Below are positions 42,214 to 51,907 of a stretch of DNA of 64,000 nt, in pieces. The number at the start of each line of letters is the position of its first letter. Position 1 is the stretch's first letter. The notes beneath the pieces were generated by a model. That model was given only the letters and a program-made list of their open reading frames with translations, was not told the origin of the DNA and did not search any database. The stretch comes from CAVXFB01 sp963760935 (lineage in GTDB: Bacteria > Planctomycetota > Planctomycetia > Pirellulales > Thermoguttaceae), in assembly GCA_963760935.1 (NCBI GenBank), contig CAVXFB010000007.1:186001-250000 (forward strand), in the 5' to 3' direction. The translations under genes were made by a program, and so were the position numbers.

Positions 42214-42975
42214 TTGTGTGTTCAGAAGGCTTTGCAGCGCGACTCTGTCGGCCATCTGCGCGCGGCGGTGTGGATTCCGGCCGTGCTGCTGATCGTCTTG
42301 ACGCTTATATTTCGTTTCACCGATGCCGACAGGGCTTGCGTGCGGCCGTTCTTTGCCGGCCACGTTGCGGGCGACGAATTTTCTGACCGCTGGCCGATGA
42401 TGGTCACCTACCCGTGGAAGGCTCTGTACGATTGGGGCGTTTACCCAGCGTGGATATTGGGTTGTGGCGGCTTGGTGGTTTGGGTCGTCAGTTTTTTCTG
42501 GCTACGACTCGAACGATGGCGCGACCCGGGCCTGTTTCTCGGCCTGCTCTTGATGCTGGGGCCCGGTATTCTCGTCAACGGCCTCTTGAAACCCTATTGG
42601 GGCCGGCCCCGCCCAAACGCGCTGGTTGAGTTTGGCGGCCAGCGCAAATTTCTGCCGGTGTGGCAGTGCGGCATCGGTCAGGATGAGTCGTCGTTTCCCA
42701 GCGGTCACGCCTCGATGGGCTTTTTCCTAATGGCGCCGGCGTTTGTATTTCGCCGGCGGCGACCTCGGCTGGCGCTGGCCTTCCTGTTGTTGGGCATCGT
42801 GAGCGGAAGCGTGATCGGATTGGCCCGCATGGTGGCGGGCGGACATTTTCCGACCGACGTAATCTGGGCCGGCGGGTTCGTATATTTTCTCGCCCTGCTG
42901 ATTGCGCTGCCGTTTCGGTTCGATCGCCAGGAAACGGCAGTGGAACCGTCCGGCGGCGGTCAGCCAGCTAGCTGA
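42214..42975 (+). CDS. PAP2-family membrane phosphatase
   Basis: 253 residues, several hydrophobic helices. All three phosphatase motifs are visible: KPYWGRPRP, the PSGHAS motif in SFPSGHASMGFF, and RMVAGGHFPTDVIW. It probably acts on lipid phosphates such as phosphatidate or undecaprenyl pyrophosphate at the outer face of the membrane. The start is a weak GTG at 42214 without a clear ribosome site, so the true N-terminus is uncertain. Confidence 0.9.
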   Translation: MCVQKALQRDSVGHLRAAVWIPAVLLIVLTLIFRFTDADRACVRPFFAGHVAGDEFSDRWPMMVTYPWKALYDWGVYPAWILGCGGLVVWVVSFFWLRLERWRDPGLFLGLLLMLGPGILVNGLLKPYWGRPRPNALVEFGGQRKFLPVWQCGIGQDESSFPSGHASMGFFLMAPAFVFRRRRPRLALAFLLLGIVSGSVIGLARMVAGGHFPTDVIWAGGFVYFLALLIALPFRFDRQETAVEPSGGGQPAS

Positions 42976-43063
42976 ACCGAATCGCCCCATTTGCGTATAA
43001 TACGTAATAGGCAGCGCGGTGGGCTCCATCGACGCCCAACAATTGATCCTAGAGGCCAACGCC

Positions 43064-43750
43064 ATGTTCTACGGTTTCGACCCGCTATACTTCCTGTTCA
43101 TTGCGCCCGCCGTCCTGCTGGGCATGTGGGCACAGTTCCGTATTCGTAGCACGTATGCCCAGGCACAACGATTGGCGGCGCCGCTGAGCGGTGCGGCCGC
43201 GGGGCGTCATATTCTCGACTCGGCTGGGCTGACGAACGTCCAGGTCGAGGAAATCGCCGGGCAGCTTACCGACCACTACGACCCGCGGGACAAGGTCTTG
43301 CGACTGAGCACCGATGTTTATAAAAGCCGAACGCTCGCAGCGGTGGGCATCGCTGCGCACGAGGCGGGCCACGCACTACAGGATGCTGCCGCCTATGCGC
43401 CATTGGTGATTCGCAACGCCATCGTGCCCGTGGCTTCGTTTGGCAGCAATATCAGCATGCTGTTGATTATCTTAGGCGCATTCTTCAATGCCATGCTCAT
43501 CTGGGTGGGTATTGGTCTGTTTAGTGCCGTGGTCTTCTTTCAGTTGGTCAATTTGCCGGTCGAGTTCAATGCCAGCTCGCGTGCCAAGGCGCAACTTGTC
43601 AGCCTGGGAATTATCAACGATGAGGAACTGGTTTACGTCCGCAAGGTTCTCGACGCGGCAGCATTAACCTACGTGGCGGCCACGCTCCAAGCGGTTCTCA
43701 CGCTGCTGTACCTGCTCATGCGTTTTACCGGCGGTCACGATCGCGATTGA
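43064..43750 (+). CDS. YugP-like zinc metalloprotease (neutral zinc metallopeptidase)
   Basis: 228 residues from ATG 43064. The zinc site is GIAAHEAGHALQDA (HEAGH). Hydrophobic segments follow (IVPVASFGSNISMLLIIL and FFNAMLIWVGIGLFSAVVFF), then a conserved LPVEFNASSRAKAQL. Membrane protease; substrate unknown. The upstream extension to 43019 is not family-like. Confidence 0.9.
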   Translation: MFYGFDPLYFLFIAPAVLLGMWAQFRIRSTYAQAQRLAAPLSGAAAGRHILDSAGLTNVQVEEIAGQLTDHYDPRDKVLRLSTDVYKSRTLAAVGIAAHEAGHALQDAAAYAPLVIRNAIVPVASFGSNISMLLIILGAFFNAMLIWVGIGLFSAVVFFQLVNLPVEFNASSRAKAQLVSLGIINDEELVYVRKVLDAAALTYVAATLQAVLTLLYLLMRFTGGHDRD

Positions 43751-43920
43751 CGGCATGAGCCCCCGCCGTGGTGGATTTTGCGGCAATCTGCCGAGAGAGC
43801 CTGTCTCGCTGGCGTCAATGCCCCGCTACCTGAGCCGATTGGACTGGGCTACAATCATGACGGCTACGCGCTCTGGCGAATCGGTTCGTGCATCTTTGCA
43901 ACTTGCATGAGGTCTTTGCT

Positions 43921-45771
43921 GTGCCCTGCATCCGGCAACTATCACAATCGCTGATCAACAAGATCGCTGCCGGCGAGGTAATCGAGCGGCCGGCGAGCGT
44001 CGTGAAGGAACTGATGGAGAACGCGGTCGACGCAGGGGCTACGCGGATCGATGTTTCGGTGATGCAAGGCGGGCTGGAGATGGTCCGCGTTGTCGACAAC
44101 GGTGGCGGCATCGCCATGGAGGAGTTGCCGCTGGCTCTGGCAAGCCATGCAACGAGCAAGATTGCCGAGGCGGACGATTTGTTTCGCGTCGGCACTCTCG
44201 GTTTTCGCGGCGAGGCCCTGGCGTCGATCGCCGAGGTGAGCCGGTTGCTCTTGCGAAGCCGCACGCCCGAGCATCAAAGCGGCGCGGAATTGGAGGCAGT
44301 CGGCGGAGTAATTGGCGAACCGGCCCCGTGTGGTTGTCCGGTAGGCACGTGCATCGAAGTGCACAACCTATTCTTCAACACGCCGGTGCGGCGGAAGTTT
44401 TTGCGCACTACCGCCACGGAGTTTGGCCACGTGAGCGAGGCCTTTACCCGGATCGCCTTAGCCGTTCCGAACGTTCACTTTACCCTGCGGCACAACGACA
44501 AGCCAGTGTTTGAACTGGCCGCCAGCGACGGTTGGCTGGAGCGGATCGCACGATTTTATGGCCGCGAGCTGGCCGACAATCTGATTTGGGTGGAGAGCGC
44601 CGAGGACGATGTCCGGCTTTCCGGCTATGTGGCCCATCCCGGCCAGAGCCGCAGCCACAACCGCCTGCAATATTTCTTCCTCAACGGCCGGCACATCCGC
44701 GACCGTGCGTTGCAGCATGCCCTGGGCGAGGCCTATCGAGGGCTGTTGATGGTCGGCCGCTACCCGATCGCCTTTCTTGCGATGAAGATGCCTGCTGAAC
44801 TGGTCGATGTCAACGTACACCCTACGAAGCTCGAAGTCCGTTTTCAGGACGCCGGGCGGCTGTACAGCCAGTTGCTGGCCACGCTTCGCGGCAAGTTTTT
44901 GACGACTGATCTCAATACACGCGTACACTCGGCCGCCGATGGGCTGGCGAGCGGCGCCAATGACGATCCGACCGCCGGGCATGACGAGACCCAGACCGCA
45001 CAGCTTCGGCAGCAGTTGGTCGATTGGGCCAAGGGAAAGGTCGCCTCATGGGGCGAGACACAGGCGCCGAGCTCCGCCGGTTCAGCAGCATCCGAGCCGC
45101 ATTCACCGCTGGAGTTGCGGCCACTCGGGCCTGCCTGGCGACGTCTGGACAGCATTGATGCCGTGCCGCAGACCGATGCGCCACCGGGGGCAGCGGTGCC
45201 CCGGGCTTCGGCCCTGCAAATCCACAATCGCTACCTCGTTGCCGAGACCGACGAAGGGGTGACGATCATCGACCAGCACGCATTGCATGAGAGGATTTTG
45301 TATGAGCAACTGCGGCAACGTGTTGCCAACGGCACGATCGAGACGCAGAACCTGCTCGTGCCCGAGCCGGTGGATCTGAGCCCGGCCGAGGCCGCCGCAG
45401 CACTTCAGCATCGCGATCTGCTGTCCGAGTTGGGCGTAAAGGTCGAGCCGTTCGGCGGCAGCACGATCCTGGTGTCCGGCTATCCGGCGATGTTGGCCAA
45501 CATGAATCCGGTCGAAGTGCTCCAAGCGTTATTGGAGCGCATACTCTCCGATGTCAAACGCCCCGACCAACGCGACGTACTCGATGACCTGTTGCACACG
45601 ATCGCCTGCAAGGCGGCGATCAAGGCGGGCGATCGGTTGGCGCCGGAGGAGATCACGGCGCTGTTGGAGCAGCGTCACCTGATCGACGACGCCCATCACT
45701 GCCCGCATGGCCGCCCCACGGCGCTCGTCTTCACGCGAGAGGAGTTAGACAAACAATTCAAGCGGATATAA
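43921..45771 (+). CDS. mutL: DNA mismatch repair protein MutL
   Basis: Links MutS recognition to strand incision. The GHKL ATPase motifs are KELMENAVDAGATRI, VDNGGGI, GTLGFRGEAL and SIAEV. The C-terminal dimerization domain carries DQHALHERILYE, which fits the endonuclease metal motif DQHA-x2-E-x4-E, together with CKAAIKAGDRL and CPHGRPTALV. It is therefore probably the nicking type, consistent with absence of a MutH-based system. GTG 43921 was chosen because GAGG lies eight bases upstream; an in-frame GTG at 43888 is the alternative. 616 residues. Confidence 0.95.
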   Translation: MPCIRQLSQSLINKIAAGEVIERPASVVKELMENAVDAGATRIDVSVMQGGLEMVRVVDNGGGIAMEELPLALASHATSKIAEADDLFRVGTLGFRGEALASIAEVSRLLLRSRTPEHQSGAELEAVGGVIGEPAPCGCPVGTCIEVHNLFFNTPVRRKFLRTTATEFGHVSEAFTRIALAVPNVHFTLRHNDKPVFELAASDGWLERIARFYGRELADNLIWVESAEDDVRLSGYVAHPGQSRSHNRLQYFFLNGRHIRDRALQHALGEAYRGLLMVGRYPIAFLAMKMPAELVDVNVHPTKLEVRFQDAGRLYSQLLATLRGKFLTTDLNTRVHSAADGLASGANDDPTAGHDETQTAQLRQQLVDWAKGKVASWGETQAPSSAGSAASEPHSPLELRPLGPAWRRLDSIDAVPQTDAPPGAAVPRASALQIHNRYLVAETDEGVTIIDQHALHERILYEQLRQRVANGTIETQNLLVPEPVDLSPAEAAAALQHRDLLSELGVKVEPFGGSTILVSGYPAMLANMNPVEVLQALLERILSDVKRPDQRDVLDDLLHTIACKAAIKAGDRLAPEEITALLEQRHLIDDAHHCPHGRPTALVFTREELDKQFKRI

Positions 45772-45797
45772 GCGCTGGCGGCAACGGGAGTCGCCTT

Positions 45798-46334
45798 CTA
45801 CGACTCGCCCGACTGCGTTGTCAGCCCGAGTTTGGCGATAATTGTTGCAGCCAATTCGGCTGGGGGTTGGCCCTCGGTGTCCAGTTCTAGATCGGCCGAG
45901 GCCTGATAGACTGGCTCGCGGCTCTGCAACACCTCGACGATCTCGTCCAACGGGCTCTTATCGGTGAGGTTGGGACGACGGGCGGCGGTTGTCGCGTCGC
46001 CCGACATGCGATTGAGGATCGTCTCGGGCCGGGCGGTCAGCCACACGACTTTGCCCGCTTGCCGCATTGCCTGGCGACTTTCAGTGCGCAAGGGTGCTCC
46101 GCCGCCTGCGGCCAGCACCAGTCGATTGTGGCGGCAGAGGTCGGCAATCACTTGGGCTTCGAGGTCGCGAAACGCCGACTCGCCGTCTTCGGCGAAAATG
46201 CTGGCGATGGTCTTTCCGTGCGGGGCATCGATCTCGACATCGGCGTCGAGCCACTCCCAGCGGAGCTTGGCGGCCACGAGTTTAGCCAGCGTCGTTTTGC
46301 CGGTAGCACGATAGCCGATCAGGGTGAGGATCAT
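45798..46334 (-). CDS. aroK: shikimate kinase
   Basis: Phosphorylates shikimate in aromatic amino acid synthesis. P-loop IGYRATGKTTLA, shikimate-binding Asp in WLDADVEID, GGG motif VLAAGGGAPLR and an arginine-containing lid TTAARRPNLTDKSPL. About 178 residues from ATG 46334 (MILTLIGYR). An extension to 46394 is open but has no similarity. Confidence 0.95.
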   Translation of the reverse strand: MILTLIGYRATGKTTLAKLVAAKLRWEWLDADVEIDAPHGKTIASIFAEDGESAFRDLEAQVIADLCRHNRLVLAAGGGAPLRTESRQAMRQAGKVVWLTARPETILNRMSGDATTAARRPNLTDKSPLDEIVEVLQSREPVYQASADLELDTEGQPPAELAATIIAKLGLTTQSGES

Positions 46335-46385
46335 GAAAAGAAATGGTCGGCGGCCAGTGCTCCAACCGTGCTTGGTTGACACGTT

Positions 46386-46450
46386 GGGTGCCACTGCTGG
46401 CTTGTCCAGCAGTGCTCAAAACACGGCTGGGCAAGCCAGCCGTGGCACCC
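46386..46450. repeat. compound palindrome able to form a three-way cruciform
   Basis: Outer arms GGGTGCCAC (46386-46394) and GTGGCACCC (46442-46450) enclose two further perfect hairpins: CACTGCTGG/CCAGCAGTG (46392-46414) and CACGGCTGG/CCAGCCGTG (46422-46444). It lies between aroK and the lipoprotein gene. Confidence 0.85.
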
Positions 46451-46602
46451 GTCAATTCAGATCGGTTGGAACGCTAGCAGCTCTCTACTGTGTGGGGCCG
46501 GAGCGGTTTTCCGTTTGTGCTTCCCACCGTACACGACGGCGGCGCCGCTGGCAAGAGCCCTATTCAATCGCGCGTAGCGTCCCCGGTCTCGGCCTGCGAC
46601 GT

Positions 46603-47884
46603 CTATCCTCTCCGCACGCGCCGTGATTCCGTAACGGCATCCATCTTTTCCCCCGCGTCGGCCTTCGCCGCTTTAATCTTGAAATCGAGCGATGCCTGGC
46701 CAACTTTGTGACAATTGAGGTCTTCGATCGACAATCGCAGGCTGTACTTGCCCGCGCTGATGAGCTTTGGCAGGCGGAGATGATAGCCAATGAAGTAGTC
46801 GCGACGGAGATTCTGGCAATTCTCTTCGGTCGGAGCAAACGTCCTTTCGCCGACGCATTCCCCGTGTTCGTCGAGAATCCGATAGCTGCTCTTCAGCGAC
46901 GTGTGATACCCGTTGGCGATCGGCTCGGAGGCGAAGTTTTCCACCTCGGCGTATAACAGGACTTCTTGATTTGCTTGGAACTCGTATTTTTCAAAACGTT
47001 TCACACATCCGTAACTCTGCACCTCAGTGCAGAAGGCGACGTTGCGAACCAATAGCGGAGCCGCCTCGGCCAAACTGGACAGGGCTTGGGCCAGCATCGG
47101 CTTGACTTCGGCGGCACGCGCGGCCGCGTCGGGAACGCGTTCGGCATCGAACCACGTGGTCAGGCCCTCGAATTCTTTCGAGAGAAATTGCTGCGACGAG
47201 GGGGGCGCTGCTGGAATCGGCCGGGCAGCGTCCTCGCTTCGTCCGGCCGCCGCGTACAGCATCCGCAATCGCGCGGTGCTGCGCCAATTCAGCAGGCGTC
47301 CGGGGGTTCCTGGGAACCTCGGCTTCCAGCGCTTCGATTGTGGCCGCCAGCCCTTGACGCCAGTCGCCGACAACCGGCCCGGCATACGTGGCCTGAAGTA
47401 CTCGTTCCGGAGGCCCGTTCTCCGGCGATTGTGTCTCGACGGCTGAACCTTGCGTACGAGGATATGCCCCTTGAGGCGATTCCGTCGGAGCGACGGCAAC
47501 ATCGTTGACCGGCGGCAGACGGCCCACCGGACTTGCCGCCATTTCGCGCTCGACGGTGCGTCGGCGGTACGCTTCCGTCGCCTTGGCTTGCTCGACGATC
47601 AATGGCCACAGCGATGGGTCGCTCTGGCGCAGATCATTCAAAACGCGTTGCTGGCACGCCGGATCAGACTGGCCGAGCTGACGAACGTCGTCCATCACCT
47701 GTTGCAGCTTCTGTTGGTCCGGCTGACCCGATGGCGAACTAGGCGGCGTGGCTGCCGCGCGCCCCAAATCGGCCGTACCTGGCGACATGGGCGAAGCGTT
47801 TTTTTCAGACCATGGCGACGCCGTACAGCCGCAGAGCAACTGCCCGGCAAGAATCGCAGCGATCAATGGCGCAAATCGCGTCAT
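46603..47884 (-). CDS. lipoprotein of unknown function, frameshifted
   Basis: N-terminal signal and lipobox ILAGQLLCGC give a membrane lipoprotein. The first frame (from 47884) runs through a helical region (QKLQQVMDDVRQLGQSDPAC) to PRTPAELAQH. After this the sensible sequence continues in another frame as ARLRMLYAAAGRSEDA, LSKEFEGLTTWFDAERVPDA and a C-terminal beta-rich domain (KFEKYEFQANQEVLLYAEVEN-type segment, near 46960-47000) ending at 46603. The two halves fit if one extra base near 47272-47277 is removed. I do not recognise the family. It may be a cell-surface protein. Confidence 0.65.
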
Positions 47885-48072
47885 GGCAACTACCTATGAG
47901 CTCGACCGTTTTCCCCCGGCCAAAGCGGGGTGCGATGTTAGCGAAAAACGCCCGAGCGTGCAAGGCTAAGTGTTGAAGGTCGACGTTGCTGCAACTGGGC
48001 AAGAAAGGGGGCAATGCGATGTTAGCTAAACGAGGAGGGGACGGGCGGTGAGCATGGTGTCGTTGCCGACGC

Positions 48073-49128
48073 TCACCGCCCCGCGGTCGCTTCCTGCCGT
48101 GCGGCCAGACGGACGATCAACCGCTCTAGGATCAGTCGCGGCGGCATCGCGCTATCCCCCTTGAGATCGAGGTCGGCTTCGAGCAGCCACTGGTAGAGTT
48201 GGCTGCCGCGATGTCGGCCGAGGCGGCGGAGTTGGTGTTCGGTTTTCTGCACCACAAAGGAGCGAATGCCGACCTGCGCCAGGGCATCGCGGAGAGCGAT
48301 GCGGCGTCCGGCGACCTCGGCCTGCAAGACCAGTCGCGTTGCGGCGGCCAGACGACGCAGCGAGGCGGAAATCTGTGCCAACAGGCCGACGGGCTGCTCC
48401 CCGGAAGCCAGGAGACGATCGAGCTGAAGCATCGCCTCCGGGGCATTGCCATCAAGGGCGGCGTCGAGCATCGCCCAGGTGGTTTTTGCCCGCCACCCAC
48501 CGACAGCTCGGCCGACCAGTTCCGGCGTAATCTTCTTGTCGTCGCCGGCCACTAGCGCCAGCTTGGCTAGCTCCTGGTCGAGCAGGCCCAATTCGGGCCC
48601 GACGATCTCCACCAGCATTTCCGCGGCCGATGGCGAAATCTGGATGCCGTGGTGCTGTTTAGCCCAGTCGGCAAGCCACTTGCACAGCCGTGCGGGGGCT
48701 GGGGCACTGCAATCGACCAACAGCCCTTGGGCGGCGATCGATTTGTGCAGGCGCGTGTTGCTCGGTAGCGAGTCGACATCGAGCACCAGGACGCCGCTGC
48801 GGCTGGGCCGAGCGACATAGTCTTCCAACTCGGCGCGATACCGGCTCACGAACTCGTCGGCATCCTCGACCACCGCCAGCCGTTTGCCGCCGCCGAACAT
48901 CGCCAAGGTCGATAGCACTTCATGCACATCGCGGAAGAGAGCGCTTCGGCCATCGAACGTGGTCAACGAGAAATCGGCATCGTCGCCACCGAGGACTGCC
49001 GCCCGGAGGCTGAGTATTGCCTGCCGCCGCAAGTAGGGCTCGTTGCCGAAGACGGCGCAGACCGACCGGGCTGGATACTTGTCCGGCTGAGCCAAAAAAT
49101 CGAGGGCGACAACGGGCTTCTCGGCCAT
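48073..49128 (-). CDS. holA: DNA polymerase III delta subunit
   Basis: Clamp-loader subunit that opens the sliding clamp. 351 residues of usual HolA layout: AAA+-like N-terminal part with FGNEPYLRRQAI and RLAVVEDADEFVSRY, a middle VLDVDSLPSNTRLHKS, and a C-terminal collar domain with LLAQISASLRRLAAATRLV. Sequence conservation of this family is low; the assignment rests on layout and on these segments. Confidence 0.85.
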   Translation of the reverse strand: MAEKPVVALDFLAQPDKYPARSVCAVFGNEPYLRRQAILSLRAAVLGGDDADFSLTTFDGRSALFRDVHEVLSTLAMFGGGKRLAVVEDADEFVSRYRAELEDYVARPSRSGVLVLDVDSLPSNTRLHKSIAAQGLLVDCSAPAPARLCKWLADWAKQHHGIQISPSAAEMLVEIVGPELGLLDQELAKLALVAGDDKKITPELVGRAVGGWRAKTTWAMLDAALDGNAPEAMLQLDRLLASGEQPVGLLAQISASLRRLAAATRLVLQAEVAGRRIALRDALAQVGIRSFVVQKTEHQLRRLGRHRGSQLYQWLLEADLDLKGDSAMPPRLILERLIVRLAARQEATAGR

Positions 49129-49224
49129 GCCATCAGTATAAGCCGATGGGGGACGGGGGACGAGGGGTCGGGGACGGGGAACGATTTTCCCGTCGGCCCC
49201 ACCATCGTAAGAGGTGTGCGGTAA

Positions 49225-50685
49225 CTACGAGCGCCGTCCCGGCCGGGCAGCAGATGGGCCGACGGCACGGATGTCACGGACGCGGATCGTGGGACGAGAT
49301 TGATCGATCGTGATTGGGGCGGGCGTCTGATGGACTCCGACGTTGCCTGCTTCGTCGCGAACTTCCAACCGCAGATAGAACTGGGAGCCAATGCGGCTGT
49401 CCAACGGCCAAGCATAGCGGCCATTGTTGTCCAAGCCGGCGGCAATGGGCAGCCACGGACCGTTGCGGTTCTGACTGAACGACAGCGAGACCGGCCGCGC
49501 GGCCAACATCCGATCGTCGGCCTGCCAGGTGATGATCAAGTATCCCGCCTCGGCGTCCGTGCCCTGTTCAGCCGAAATGATGCGTGCGACGGGCCGGGTA
49601 ATATCGACGCCGACCCACAGGTCGGGCAGATCGCCGCTCTGGGGCGGTTTGCCGCCGAAGCCGGCGCCGTTGGTCACTACGATGCGGAACCCGTAGATGC
49701 CGTCGTCATCCACGCTTACCAAAATCGGGCTGCGCTTGTCCTGGTCGACCACATAGCTGCGCCAGGTTCGTCCGCCGTCGCGGGTGCCCCATAATTCAAC
49801 GCGGCCAATGCCCGAGGGGCCGATCGAATCGACGTCGTACTCGAGCTCGAAGAGCCGCGAGTTGACCATTCTTGGGCGTTCGCCGGGCGGCAGGCCCGAT
49901 GGCTCAGCATTCTCGGACGTCTTTTCCAGGGCTGGGAACTGGTTGCCGATCGGCGGATTGATGGCGATCGCGACTGAGCCGCGCGATTCGGAGGTATTTG
50001 TGAACGACGGGCCGAGATCGCGTTCGGCCTTAACCTGGACTTCAGCATTGGCTGCATTTCCGGCCACATCGGACACTTCAGCGCGGACTTCGATGTCGGC
50101 TTCGGCCGACGTTGGGCGGAAGTTTACTTGGCCGCTTCGTGGGCTGGCGCGGTCGTCGACCTCGCTTCGCTCGGGAGTTGCAGCCTGCCACGTTGCATCG
50201 GGCGATGTCCGATATTTGATGCTGAGGCTCTTCGATCTAATTGGCTTGTCGGTCTCCCAATTCAGCGACACGGCGCCCGTGCGATTGCGCCGGGCCGTGA
50301 GCTTCAGCGCGGGACGTTTCGTATCGACGAGCACGCGCAGGGCCGGGCCGGTGATTCGCTCCGGCCGGACTTGGCCCGATCGATCGACCGTGCGGATGGC
50401 GAACCAGTATTCGGCGTCGCCGTTGGCACGAAAGAGGAACTGTTGCTGCGTCGGTGGCGATTTGGCAAATATCTGCCACCGTGCCCCGTGATCTGACGAC
50501 ACCAGGAGTTGGACTTCGACCGGTTGCCGGGTCGGATTGTCGATGCGGTCGACGCGGAAGGGAATGGCGAAGTACGGTTCTTTGGTGGTGATCACTTCCG
50601 GCAGCGCTGCAGGCGGGGCCGCCGCCGTCGCTTGACCGAGAAGGGCGATGCAAAAAAACCATCCTGAGAGCGGTGCCAGCCACAT
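49225..50685 (-). CDS. secreted beta-sandwich repeat protein of unknown function
   Basis: About 486 residues from ATG 50685 with a signal peptide (MWLAPLSGWFFCIALLG, then QATAAAPP). It contains several beta-rich repeats with lines such as FAIRTVDRSGQVRPE, RAEVSDVAGNAANAEV and LRLEVRDEAGNVGVHQ, and comparison segments like VELWGTRDGGRTWRSYVVD, all reminiscent of fibronectin-III/Ig-like domains. The substrate or partner is unknown. The start was chosen for the signal; the open frame extends to 50802. This protein type is common in planctomycetes. Confidence 0.7.
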   Translation of the reverse strand: MWLAPLSGWFFCIALLGQATAAAPPAALPEVITTKEPYFAIPFRVDRIDNPTRQPVEVQLLVSSDHGARWQIFAKSPPTQQQFLFRANGDAEYWFAIRTVDRSGQVRPERITGPALRVLVDTKRPALKLTARRNRTGAVSLNWETDKPIRSKSLSIKYRTSPDATWQAATPERSEVDDRASPRSGQVNFRPTSAEADIEVRAEVSDVAGNAANAEVQVKAERDLGPSFTNTSESRGSVAIAINPPIGNQFPALEKTSENAEPSGLPPGERPRMVNSRLFELEYDVDSIGPSGIGRVELWGTRDGGRTWRSYVVDQDKRSPILVSVDDDGIYGFRIVVTNGAGFGGKPPQSGDLPDLWVGVDITRPVARIISAEQGTDAEAGYLIITWQADDRMLAARPVSLSFSQNRNGPWLPIAAGLDNNGRYAWPLDSRIGSQFYLRLEVRDEAGNVGVHQTPAPITIDQSRPTIRVRDIRAVGPSAARPGRRS

Positions 50686-50921
50686 GAGATAATCGACGCC
50701 TGCCAAGTCGGCGCCGGCTCGCGATCCTTCGAGAGTACCATAAACTGGTGTCGGATAGAGAGACCGCGATACTTGAGCAGGAAACCGCGACAGCGGTGGC
50801 ATGGAGAAAATAGGAAGGTGCGGGGGAGCGTGCCGCGCTGTGACAAGCCCACCCGTTGCAACGGGTGGGCGTAGCCAATTGGCCAGAACTTACTGGAACA
50901 CGCGCAAGAATGCAGCACGCG

Positions 50922-51839
50922 CTAGTCGTTCGGAAGTTGTACGTCTTCGTCGCCATCGATCGTTATCAGCGCGCGAAGAACCTTGGGGTCGATGTTGGTG
51001 GATAGACTCTGGACGTGACCATCGCAGAACACGACGTTCGCCACATTGGAATGGTCGCTAGAAATGGCAGGCTCTTTGGGCGGAGCATTGCTGGTGTGGT
51101 GCTCAATGGCGAGCGGCATCTTCTCGGCGTCAATATCGCGAGGCTCCATCCAGTTAATGCCATCGCCGGCCGCCTCAGCCACCATAATCGTGTGTGCCGT
51201 CCCATCCTTGATGTCGCTTTGGCGGCGGCCGGTCGGACCGTCGGAGAAAGCATGTGGACCGACGAGCATGGCGTAACTTGTGTATGGCCTGTCTGACGCG
51301 TTGCTCGGACAGCGATAGACCGAAGGCATGCGGCTGGCCAGTTCCTTGTTATGCGGACTATTCCACGGTTCGTTCATGCGGTATTGATCATAGAGGGCCT
51401 GTTGGTCCATATACGGTAGTAATAGGACACGCCAGCTATGCATTGGTTTGCCATCCTTATCGGCAATATATGCCGGCGGAAAATGCCCATTTGCCTGCTC
51501 GTAGTTCATCATCGCCAAGCCAATCTGCTTCAGATTGTTCGTGCATTGCATCCGTCGGGCCGCTTCACGGGCGGCCTGGACAGCCGGCAATAGCAGAGCC
51601 AGCAGTATGCCGAAGATGAATAACACGCCCAAGGCCACTGCTATCGCAATGAAAATCGTCATTCCGGTGCCCATTCCGCGTTTTGGCGGCGGCGCCATGT
51701 CGCCGAACGGCGAGAACGCTGGGGGATGCGGCACGGTAATCGGTTTGCCGCAATTGGCGCACGGACCGGTTTGCCCTGCATATTGGTCGGCGACATTCGT
51801 GGTCGTGCCGCAATGTGGGCAGGTGAAGTTGATGGGCAT
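50922..51839 (-). CDS. DUF1559 prepilin-like protein with zinc ribbon, paralogue 1
   Basis: 305 residues. It begins with a zinc ribbon (CPHCGTTT and CANCGKPI), then a Pro-rich linker, a hydrophobic helix with the pilin-type end LLLPAVQAAREAARRMQC, the DUF1559 core NNLKQIGLAMMNYEQANGHF and WRVLLLPYMDQQALYD, and a C-terminal H-X9-DG-type VVFCDGHVQSLS. DUF1559 is a planctomycete hallmark. The zinc ribbon replaces the usual prepilin leader. Function unknown. It is followed by no obvious partner gene. Confidence 0.93.
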   Translation of the reverse strand: MPINFTCPHCGTTTNVADQYAGQTGPCANCGKPITVPHPPAFSPFGDMAPPPKRGMGTGMTIFIAIAVALGVLFIFGILLALLLPAVQAAREAARRMQCTNNLKQIGLAMMNYEQANGHFPPAYIADKDGKPMHSWRVLLLPYMDQQALYDQYRMNEPWNSPHNKELASRMPSVYRCPSNASDRPYTSYAMLVGPHAFSDGPTGRRQSDIKDGTAHTIMVAEAAGDGINWMEPRDIDAEKMPLAIEHHTSNAPPKEPAISSDHSNVANVVFCDGHVQSLSTNIDPKVLRALITIDGDEDVQLPND

Positions 51840-51907
51840 GAGATGACTCCGATGGATGGTTCAAATAACGTTTCTATACAGGCAGCCTGCTTACGCTGCG
51901 TTGCTTT

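Noticed and set aside
42150..42300. An ATG-started short frame before the PAP2 gene as the true N-terminus
   Set aside because: It is in a different frame and ends soon; joining it would need another frameshift without motif support.
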